Translations under genes and position numbers: made by a program | Notes under the pieces: generated by a model | Databases searched by the model: none | What the model was told of the DNA's origin: nothing | The model's input: the letters and a program-made list of their open reading frames with translations, nothing else | Origin: Pseudomonadota bacterium | Lineage (GTDB): Bacteria > Pseudomonadota > Alphaproteobacteria > Sphingomonadales > Sphingomonadaceae | Direction of reading: 5' to 3' | DNA length: 5,088 bases | Assembly: GCA_029781465.1 (NCBI GenBank) | Contig: JAKOWQ010000308.1 | Span: 1 to 5,088 of the forward strand | In this document: in pieces, positions 1 through 5,088 of the stretch | Numbering within the stretch: position 1 is the first letter of the stretch | Layout of the letters: every line of letters begins with the position of its first letter

Positions 1-969
1 GAGCAAAGCCTGCACTGTGTCGCTATAGAGATATTTGGCGGGCTTGCCGTTGATGATCGTGAACACAGCATCATCGGGTGCGGTGGCCTTGGACAGCTCA
101 CGCACACGATCAAGATATTCGCCAACACTCTTGGGAGCCACGAGCTTGCGTGATTTTCCTTTGCCCTGGACGAACATAACGACAATCTCGCGCCCATCAC
201 GATCCTTGGCGAGCGTGATGTCGCGCCAGCGCAAATTCTTCGCCTCGGGCGGGCGCATCCCCGTGTTGCACATGATGAGCATGAAATTGTAGCACATGGT
301 CCGATACCAAGTGCCTTGGGGCGAGGTCGCCGCCCTGATCCACTTACGCCCGACACTGTGCAGCTTGCGATATTCTTCAATGGTGAACTCATCGCGGCGC
401 ATGGTTTTGAGTTTGGGTCTGCCTTCAAAACGGTGGCTGGCAGGGACAAGCCGCTTGGTGATGGCAAAGTTCATCACCGCGTTCAGCGCGCCCATCTCGA
501 ACTGAATTGTGGAATCGCTGATATGCTCGCGGAACCGCCCTTTGCCATTTTCCCGCCGCCAAGTCGGATAGGCCGCCCAACTGTCCTGACCGATCAGGTG
601 AATCTGCGTGCTGCCGACATAATCTTCGAGCGCCTTCTTGAAGGCGTTTCGGAGATTTTTTACCCGGTCATGGGAAACCTCACCTGTATCGGCACGACGC
701 TGCTGCGTCTGGAGATACTCAGCCGCCACTTGCCGGAACGGGCGATTGAAAACGGCAACATCATGCTTCACCCGAAACCGGATGTCGGCATCCTGATCGA
801 ACGCGCGATCACGAGCCGACTCCCGGTCCGCCGTGTGCAGTGAAATCGTTTTATAGCGGTCCTCTTTGGGGAGCTTGATGCGGCAATAAAAATTGCGGTG
901 TTCGACATCGCCGCGCCTGAAAATGATCAGGCCGGTTTTCAGAACCTCCTTGTCTATGATGAACGCCAT
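1..969 (-). CDS. Tyrosine site-specific recombinase (phage/island integrase), C-terminus cut by window edge
   Basis: Reading the minus strand from the ATG at 969-967 gives 323 codons with no stop as far as base 1, so only the C-terminal part is missing. Residues about 1-60 are a basic N-terminal arm-like region. Residues about 76-176 fit the helical core-binding (SAM-like) domain, ending in NAVMNFAITKRLV. The catalytic domain starts near 193 (RRDEFTIEEYRKL). Box I is clear: CNTGMRPPEAKNLRW, with Arg239 as the first catalytic arginine. The beta-hairpin lysine lies in VQGKGKSRKLVAP (Lys270 or Lys272). The box II His/Arg pair and the nucleophilic Tyr would lie beyond the left edge, so activity cannot be judged. 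A GGAG (complement of 977-980) sits 7 nt before the ATG and supports this start. Such proteins integrate and excise prophages, ICEs or islands. The gene is less GC-rich than the rest of the window, consistent with transfer. The family is well supported; the kind of element is unknown. Confidence 0.93.
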   Translation of the reverse strand, partial: MAFIIDKEVLKTGLIIFRRGDVEHRNFYCRIKLPKEDRYKTISLHTADRESARDRAFDQDADIRFRVKHDVAVFNRPFRQVAAEYLQTQQRRADTGEVSHDRVKNLRNAFKKALEDYVGSTQIHLIGQDSWAAYPTWRRENGKGRFREHISDSTIQFEMGALNAVMNFAITKRLVPASHRFEGRPKLKTMRRDEFTIEEYRKLHSVGRKWIRAATSPQGTWYRTMCYNFMLIMCNTGMRPPEAKNLRWRDITLAKDRDGREIVVMFVQGKGKSRKLVAPKSVGEYLDRVRELSKATAPDDAVFTIINGKPAKYLYSDTVQALL

Positions 970-981
970 AACCAAACTCCA

Positions 982-1050
982 CTGTGCAGAAACTGTGCAG
1001 TTTTGGAGCGAGAGCGCGCGCAATTCCATAGCTGTGCAGGTGCTGTGTAG
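982..1050. repeat. Two pairs of CTGTGCAG repeats, each pair with 11-bp spacing, upstream of the integrase
   Basis: CTGTGCAG occurs at 982-989, 993-1000 and 1032-1039, with a one-mismatch copy, CTGTGTAG, at 1043-1050. Start-to-start distances are 11, 39 and 11 bp. Within each pair the sites are therefore one helical turn apart and on the same DNA face. In the right pair the repeat unit is really 11 bp (GCTGTGCAGGT then GCTGTGTAGGT, 1031-1052). In the left pair it is ACTGTGCAG twice. The position just upstream of an integrase, the pairing and the spacing fit integrase arm-type sites, excisionase sites or an operator for integrase expression. Which of these applies cannot be told from the sequence. 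Confidence 0.6.
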
Positions 1051-1053
1051 GTG

Positions 1054-1083
1054 ATTATGCCTTATTTTATGAGGGAAATCCAA
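1054..1083 (-). promoter_or_regulatory. Candidate sigma70-type promoter for the integrase gene
   Basis: On the minus strand, TTGGAT (1083-1078) and CATAAT (1059-1054) are separated by 18 nt. The -10 matches TATAAT at five of six positions; the -35 matches TTGACA at only three. Transcription would begin near 1047 and leave a leader of about 78 nt that contains the CTGCACAG repeats. This is a visual match in an AT-rich patch, so it is tentative. Confidence 0.3.
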
Positions 1084-1114
1084 TGGTTTGCTGGAATCCT
1101 GTCATCCCGACCAG

Positions 1115-1158
1115 TTTTTTGGATTCAATGACCGTCCGGGGGACGGTCATCCAAAAAA
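1115..1158. other. Strong inverted repeat (hairpin) between integrase and L,D-transpeptidase genes
   Basis: A perfect 9-bp stem TGACCGTCC (1129-1137) / GGACGGTCA (1141-1149) encloses a GGG loop. An outer stem TTTTTTGGA (1115-1123) / TCCAAAAAA (1150-1158) extends it, with TTCAA (1124-1128) bulged on one side. The structure lies 66 nt past the stop codon of the leftward L,D-transpeptidase gene, so it could protect or end that transcript. However, on both strands the T run precedes the stem and the A run follows it, the reverse of a normal intrinsic terminator. A short palindromic intergenic repeat or a protein-binding site are alternatives. Confidence 0.65.
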
Positions 1159-1223
1159 TCCCGAGCGCAAGCGAGGGGCACCCTCCCGACCAACCCCGCC
1201 GGTTCCGACTGCCCTTGCCTCGG

Positions 1224-2357
1224 CTAAACCTCGCAAGTCTCCCCTGCCCACGAGGCAAGTTTTACCCGGGCATCGCGGCCATAGACATCGTCGAAATAGA
1301 CCAGACGGCCGTCGGCGTCGCTCGCCACGGTGAAATAGGCGACATAGACGGGCAACGGACGCGGCAGATCGAGCGTCACCGTCTCGCCCGCAGCAACCAG
1401 GCCATCCACATCGGCGCGCGATCGTGCCGGGGCCAGCAGCGCGGCGGCGAAATCGAGCGCATCGCCCACGCGCACGCAGCCGTGGCTGAAGGCGCGCCGC
1501 TCCTCGGCAAACAGGTCGCGGTTGGGGGTGTCGTGGAGGTAGACGCTGTAGGGATTGGGCATGACCAGCTTCATCCGCCCCAGCGCATTGCCCTCGCCGG
1601 GCTTCTGGCGAACCTTGCCTCCGCTCCAGACATAGCCGCGCGAACGCGCCAGCGCCGGGTTGCGCCGAATCAGCGCACCAACGCTTTCGCGCACGATACT
1701 GGACGGCACTTCCCACCACGGATTGATCGTCACCCCGGTAACGGTGGCGGAAAATACCGGGGTCGGGCTTCTGGTCTTGCCGACGATCACGCGCCAGGTA
1801 CCCGCGCGCTTGCCCACGGTCCAGCGCGAGACTTCATACCCCGCCGCGTTGACCAGCAGGAAATCGTCGCCCGGATCCCGCGGCAACCAACGCCAGCGCT
1901 CCATGTTGCGAGCCAAGGCGGCGCGGCGCACGGGATCGGCTTCGGCGGCATAGGCAGCGCGCAGCAGCGCATAGTCGGGATGGCGTGGGGCCAGCCCCGC
2001 GAGCCAGGCGCCCAGCCGGTTCCCCGTCACAGCCTGTGCCAGCTCCGCATCGAGATCGCGCGCCGCGTCGGTATCGGCAATCTTCCAGCCCTTGCGCGCC
2101 GAATCCGTCGCGCTACCCAGCAGTTCAAGCCGCGCCACCTTCAGCGCCAGCCGGGTTGCCGCGCGATCGACCCGCAGGGGATCGCTTGCCCGCCAGGCGG
2201 CATCGAGTTCCGCGGTATCCGGCGTGGGCAGGCCCGCGCCGGGCATGCCCGCCAGCGCGGTTCGCAGTTCGCCGAGCGCGGCCACGCTCCATTGCGGCGC
2301 AGCAGGCTCACCCGCTCCGATCAGCAGCACGCACAACGCAAGCAGGCAACGCTTCAT
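1224..2357 (-). CDS. YcbB/LdtD-like L,D-transpeptidase, secreted, without peptidoglycan-binding domain
   Basis: This is a 377-residue periplasmic enzyme expected to make 3-3 cross-links between peptidoglycan stem peptides through a catalytic cysteine. The start is ATG 2357-2355, with GGAGG five nt upstream (complement of 2363-2367). It is followed at once by a Sec-type signal peptide: KR, then a hydrophobic CLLALCVLLIGAG, with likely cleavage near residues 19-20. The open frame runs on upstream of this ATG, but that part is antisense to the neighbouring gene. Residues about 45-136 resemble the helical scaffold part of YcbB, ending APRHPDYALLRAAY. NMERWRWLPRD (151-161) opens the YkuD catalytic domain, which continues with INPWWEVPSSIVRESV (211-226). 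The active site is complete: His275 in YLHDTPN, and SHGCVRV (291-297) with Cys294 as nucleophile and Arg296. Only about 14 residues separate scaffold and catalytic parts, so the PG-binding domain of the E. coli-type protein is absent. A divergent gene encodes a second transpeptidase type. There is no lipobox. Confidence 0.93.
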   Translation of the reverse strand: MKRCLLALCVLLIGAGEPAAPQWSVAALGELRTALAGMPGAGLPTPDTAELDAAWRASDPLRVDRAATRLALKVARLELLGSATDSARKGWKIADTDAARDLDAELAQAVTGNRLGAWLAGLAPRHPDYALLRAAYAAEADPVRRAALARNMERWRWLPRDPGDDFLLVNAAGYEVSRWTVGKRAGTWRVIVGKTRSPTPVFSATVTGVTINPWWEVPSSIVRESVGALIRRNPALARSRGYVWSGGKVRQKPGEGNALGRMKLVMPNPYSVYLHDTPNRDLFAEERRAFSHGCVRVGDALDFAAALLAPARSRADVDGLVAAGETVTLDLPRPLPVYVAYFTVASDADGRLVYFDDVYGRDARVKLASWAGETCEV

Positions 2358-2438
2358 CCTGTCCTCCAGCAGCGGGGATTGCATTCGATCCTGGCCATTT
2401 CCAGATAACGCTAAAACGAGCTTTCGGGATACGCATTG
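2358..2438. promoter_or_regulatory. Divergent intergenic region between two L,D-transpeptidase genes
   Basis: These 81 bp must carry, or overlap, the promoters of both divergent genes unless transcription starts inside a neighbouring coding region. No convincing -35/-10 pair is visible in either direction; the best for the rightward gene is TTGCAT with GATAAC about 19 nt on, which is weak. A short imperfect dyad, CTGG-6 nt-CCAG (2391-2404), lies near the middle and could be an operator, though a dyad this short can arise by chance. Confidence 0.4.
2363..2367 (-). promoter_or_regulatory. Ribosome binding site of the YcbB-like gene
   Basis: The minus strand reads GGAGG, then five nt (ACAGG), then ATG. 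This site decides the start: it places translation at the signal peptide rather than at any upstream start in the same open frame. Confidence 0.8.
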
Positions 2439-3047
2439 ATGAAATTCAACCGGCGCCATTTCCTTGGCGCGCTGGCCGTCGGCGGAGCCGGGCTGGCTGC
2501 ACCACGCGCATTTGCAGCACCTTTGTGCGGCGAAACCCCTGCCCTGCTTCCCCAGGCCATGGCCGCCCTCAATGCCCATCGCGGCGCGATCGTGCATCGC
2601 GATACGATCGGGATCGTCAATTTCTCCGCCCATTCGCGGGTGCCGCGCTTTCAACTGGTCGATCTTGAGGGCGGGAAAGTGATTTCCAGCCTGCTGGTCT
2701 CGCACGGGCGCGGATCGGACCCCGCCAACAGCGGCTATGCCGAACGTTTTTCCAACCGACCCGGCTCGAACGCCTCGTCGCTGGGGGCTTTCGTCACTGG
2801 CGACACCTATTACGGCAAGCACGGGCGTTCGCGAAAGCTGATCGGGCTTGAGCCGCAAAACAGCGCCGCGCTCTACCGGGCGATCGTGATCCACGGCGCC
2901 GACTATGTCAGCGAACCGATGGCGCTGATGCAGGGCCGGGTCGGGCGCAGCCAGGGCTGCTTCGCGGTTTCGCGAACCGACATCGAACCGCTGCTGGCAC
3001 GGCTGGGCACCGGGCGGCTCCTGTTCGCCTACAAGGATGAGGGCTAA
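2439..3047 (+). CDS. Tat-exported murein L,D-transpeptidase catalytic domain protein (YkuD_2 family)
   Basis: This is a 202-residue protein. The N-terminus MKFNRRHFLGALAVGGAGLA is a twin-arginine signal: Arg5-Arg6, Phe8-Leu9, a glycine/alanine-rich hydrophobic stretch, then AFA-A as the probable cleavage site after residue 26. The mature part matches the YkuD_2-type family: NFSAHSRVPRFQLVDL (61-76), LLVSHGRGSDP (85-95), then the active-site pair VIHGADYV (His152) and GRSQGCFAV (169-177) with Cys174 as presumed nucleophile. Members are annotated as L,D-transpeptidase-like; the exact reaction is less established than for YcbB. Start choice: TTG at 2436 also lies in frame and gives a better distance to a weak GGGA (2426-2429). 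ATG at 2439 is preferred because the Tat signal begins there and ATG is the commoner start. The gene diverges from the YcbB-like gene, and its TAA overlaps the recG stop by 4 bp. Confidence 0.9.
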   Translation: MKFNRRHFLGALAVGGAGLAAPRAFAAPLCGETPALLPQAMAALNAHRGAIVHRDTIGIVNFSAHSRVPRFQLVDLEGGKVISSLLVSHGRGSDPANSGYAERFSNRPGSNASSLGAFVTGDTYYGKHGRSRKLIGLEPQNSAALYRAIVIHGADYVSEPMALMQGRVGRSQGCFAVSRTDIEPLLARLGTGRLLFAYKDEG

Positions 3048-5086
3048 CCTCCCCTCAGCAGCTGCACGCCCCAATCGCGCTCGAACAGGTAGAGCAACAG
3101 CCGCGCCGCTTCGCCGCGTTCGCCGGTCAGGCCGCCGTCACGCTCGATCAGCAGGTGGGCGTCCTGGTGGGCAATCGGCAAGAGGCGCTGGATCTGCTCC
3201 AGACCAGCGACGCGAAAGGCGCTGTCGCCCGATTGGCGCGTGCCGAGCAGTTCGCCCCCGCCGCGCAGTTCCAGATCCTCCTCGGCGATGCGGAACCCGT
3301 CCTGGGTTTCGCGCATCAGCGCCAGCCGCCGCCGGGCGGTTTCGGAGAGCCCTTCGCCGCGCAGCAGCAGGCAGGTGCTCTTGTCCGCCCCGCGCCCCAC
3401 CCGTCCGCGCAGCTGGTGGAGCTGGGCCAGGCCAAAGCGTTCGGCCTGTTCGATCACCATCAGCGTGGCACTGGGCACATCGACCCCAACCTCGATCACC
3501 GTGGTCGCAACCAGCAGCCGCGCCTCGCCGCGCACGAACCGTTCCATCGCCGCATCCTTGGCTTCGGGGCGAAGCTGGCCGTGGACCAGCACCACCGCCT
3601 CACCAAAGCGGGTCTTGAGTTCGGCAAAGCGGGCCTCGGCGGCGGCCAGATCGGCGCTCTCGTTCTCGCGCACCATCGGGCAGACCCAATAGGCCTGGCT
3701 CCCGCTTTCGAGGTGCCGGGCGAGTGCGCCCACCACATCGCCCAGTCGCTCGATCGCGACCACGCGGGTGTCGATCGGCTGGCGCCCGGGGGGCATCTCG
3801 TCGAGCCGGCTGACGTCCATCTCGCCGTATTGCGCCAGGGTCAGGGTGCGCGGAATCGGAGTGGCGGTCATCGCCAGGCAATGCGGGATGCGCTTGCCCT
3901 TCTGGGTCAGCATCAGCCGCTGGCCGACCCCGAAGCGGTGCTGCTCGTCGATCACCACCAGCGCCAGGTTGCGGTAGGTCACCGTGTCCTGAAAGATCGC
4001 ATGGGTGCCCACAACCATGTCGATCGACCCATCGAGCAGCCCCATCAGGATCGATTCGCGCGCCTTGCCCTTGTCGCGCCCGGTGAACAGGGCGATGGTC
4101 ACGCCCGTGCCGGCGGCCATGCGGGTCAGGGTTTCGTGATGCTGGCGGGCAAGGATTTCGGTCGGCGCGAGCAGCGCGGCCTGGGCTCCGGCCTCAACCG
4201 CCAGCAGCATCGCCTCGAGCGCAACCACGGTCTTGCCCGAGCCGACATCGCCCTGGAGCAGGCGCAGCATCGGCGCGGACTGGGCCAGATCGCCCTCGAT
4301 CTCACCGATCGCGCGGCGCTGGGCGCCGGTCAGCGCGAAGGGCAGGCTCAGCTTGCCGCGCAGTCGCCCGTCGCCGTGCAGGGGCGTCCCCACCCGGCTG
4401 CGGTTCGATTGCTTGACCAGCAGCAGCGCCAGGGCATTGGCGAGCAGTTCGTCATAGGCCAGCCGGTCGCGCGCGGCGGCGTGTTCTCCGCGGTGCGCCA
4501 GCACCAGCGCATCGCGCCAGGCGGGCCACTGCATCTTGTCCAACAGACCCGGCTCGATCCACTCGGGCAAGGGCTCGGCCTGCGCCAGCGCCAGCTGCGC
4601 CAGCGCCGCGATCCGCCCCTGGGTCAGCCCCTCGGACAAGGGATAGACCGGCTCGACCAGCTGGCCCAGCGCGGTATCTCCTGCTTCGCTGACATGATCG
4701 GGGTGAACGATCTGGAGCATCTGTCCGAACTGATCGAGCCGGCCCGCGATCCAGCGCTTCTCACCCAGCGGCAGCTGCTTTTTCGCCCAGCCGCCGTTGC
4801 GCCCGAAATAGGTGATCGCGCAGACGTTGCCCGCGCCATCGCTGGCCATCACCCGAAGCGGTCCGCGCCCGGCCGAGCTGCGGTATTCCAGCGGGGTGAG
4901 CGCGACGACGATATTCTCGCCCACGCTCGCCTCATCGAGATCGGCGACAGCGCGGCGTTCCACAAAGCGGTCGGGCAGATGATAGATGAAGTCCTTTACC
5001 CGGCTCAGCCCCAGCTTCTCAAGCGGGCGCGCCAGCCCCGGCCCGACGCCCTTCAGGCTGTCGGCAGAGGCGAACAGGGGGTTGAG
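3044..5086 (-). CDS. recG: ATP-dependent DNA helicase RecG, extreme N-terminus cut by window edge
   Basis: RecG reverses stalled replication forks and migrates Holliday junctions during DNA repair. There are 680 residues in frame from 5086 to the TAG at 3046-3044. The first, LNPLFASADSLKGVGPGLARPLEKLG, is the usual RecG start region, so only a handful of residues are lost. In-window numbering: the wedge/OB-fold region spans about 50-140; Walker A GDVGSGKT 279-286; the DEQH box in VVIDEQHRFGVGQ at 380-383; motif III MTATPIPRTL 406-415; the second RecA-like domain with VHGQLRPEAKDAAM (from 501) and ATTVIEVGVDVPSA; motif VI QLHQLRGRVGRG ending at 566. The C-terminal translocation module MRETQDGFRIAEEDLELRGGGELLGTRQSG (from 591) is also present. 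All helicase motifs look intact and the length is normal for RecG. A GTG codon at 4963 is an internal Val, not the start. The gene converges on the YkuD_2-type gene; no promoter is visible because the 5' end is outside. Confidence 0.98.
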   Translation of the reverse strand, partial: LNPLFASADSLKGVGPGLARPLEKLGLSRVKDFIYHLPDRFVERRAVADLDEASVGENIVVALTPLEYRSSAGRGPLRVMASDGAGNVCAITYFGRNGGWAKKQLPLGEKRWIAGRLDQFGQMLQIVHPDHVSEAGDTALGQLVEPVYPLSEGLTQGRIAALAQLALAQAEPLPEWIEPGLLDKMQWPAWRDALVLAHRGEHAAARDRLAYDELLANALALLLVKQSNRSRVGTPLHGDGRLRGKLSLPFALTGAQRRAIGEIEGDLAQSAPMLRLLQGDVGSGKTVVALEAMLLAVEAGAQAALLAPTEILARQHHETLTRMAAGTGVTIALFTGRDKGKARESILMGLLDGSIDMVVGTHAIFQDTVTYRNLALVVIDEQHRFGVGQRLMLTQKGKRIPHCLAMTATPIPRTLTLAQYGEMDVSRLDEMPPGRQPIDTRVVAIERLGDVVGALARHLESGSQAYWVCPMVRENESADLAAAEARFAELKTRFGEAVVLVHGQLRPEAKDAAMERFVRGEARLLVATTVIEVGVDVPSATLMVIEQAERFGLAQLHQLRGRVGRGADKSTCLLLRGEGLSETARRRLALMRETQDGFRIAEEDLELRGGGELLGTRQSGDSAFRVAGLEQIQRLLPIAHQDAHLLIERDGGLTGERGEAARLLLYLFERDWGVQLLRGG

Positions 5087-5088
5087 CC

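Noticed and set aside
316..843. Plus-strand open frame of 175 codons with fairly natural-looking composition
   Set aside because: It is antisense to the integrase, whose box I and beta-hairpin motifs are clear. I recognise no motif in it, so I treat it as a shadow.
982..1050. CRISPR array
   Set aside because: The repeats are only 8-11 bp with gaps of a few bases to about 30 bases, far from CRISPR repeat and spacer sizes, and no cas gene is seen.
1053..1073. dif-like Xer site in the AT-rich patch
   Set aside because: The stretch is AT-rich with ATTATG and TTTATG, but it lacks the two 11-bp half-sites of a dif sequence.
1115..1158. Rho-independent terminator
   Set aside because: On either strand the T run is 5' of the stem and an A run follows it, so the U tract needed after the hairpin is missing.
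970..1223. tRNA gene or tRNA 3' fragment as integration target
   Set aside because: No cloverleaf, T-arm (GGTTCGAATCC-like) or CCA end could be made out on either strand.
1083..2408. Long plus-strand open frame of 441 codons
   Set aside because: It lies antisense to the YcbB-like gene, which has a signal peptide, a ribosome binding site and a full active site. The plus-strand product is a low-complexity Arg/Ala/Gly/His-rich sequence typical of GC-rich shadow frames.
2358..3074. N-terminal extension of the YcbB-like frame to 616 residues
   Set aside because: The extra 239 codons are antisense to the YkuD_2-type gene, and a signal peptide with a good GGAGG begins at 2357.
4961..4963. GTG as the start of recG
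   Set aside because: The frame continues upstream to 5086 with the typical RecG N-terminal LNPLFASADSLKGVGP, so this GTG encodes an internal valine.

Overview
The window looks like chromosomal DNA of a GC-rich alphaproteobacterium, probably a member of the Sphingomonadales. That is inferred from the GC-rich protein-coding style, the two L,D-transpeptidase families and the RecG sequence; no rRNA or other taxonomic marker is present. Four protein genes can be supported. Both end genes run off the window, so each is annotated as partial.

Layout from left to right: (1) 1-969, minus strand: the N-terminal 323 residues of a tyrosine site-specific recombinase (integrase) whose C-terminal half lies beyond base 1. 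(2) 970-1223: a spacer that is locally AT-rich. It holds two pairs of CTGTGCAG-type repeats with 11-bp spacing upstream of the integrase, a weak integrase promoter candidate and a strong hairpin. (3) 1224-2357, minus strand: a YcbB/LdtD-like L,D-transpeptidase with a Sec-type signal peptide. (4) 2358-2438: an 81-bp divergent intergenic region. (5) 2439-3047, plus strand: a second L,D-transpeptidase-like protein of the other (YkuD_2) family, with a twin-arginine signal. (6) 3044-5086, minus strand: recG, nearly complete, convergent with gene 5 and overlapping it by 4 bp at the stop codons.

The two divergent transpeptidase genes probably share a regulatory region and both act on peptidoglycan in the periplasm, making 3-3 cross-links or attaching or trimming peptide stems. 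recG is a housekeeping DNA-repair helicase with no evident functional link to them. The integrase and the AT-rich spacer suggest that the right end of a mobile element or genomic island lies at about 970-1200, next to otherwise ordinary core genome. Nothing in the window amounts to a clearly new system. The most distinctive signals are the paired repeats in front of the integrase, the hairpin in the junction, and the stripped-down domain layout of the YcbB-like enzyme.
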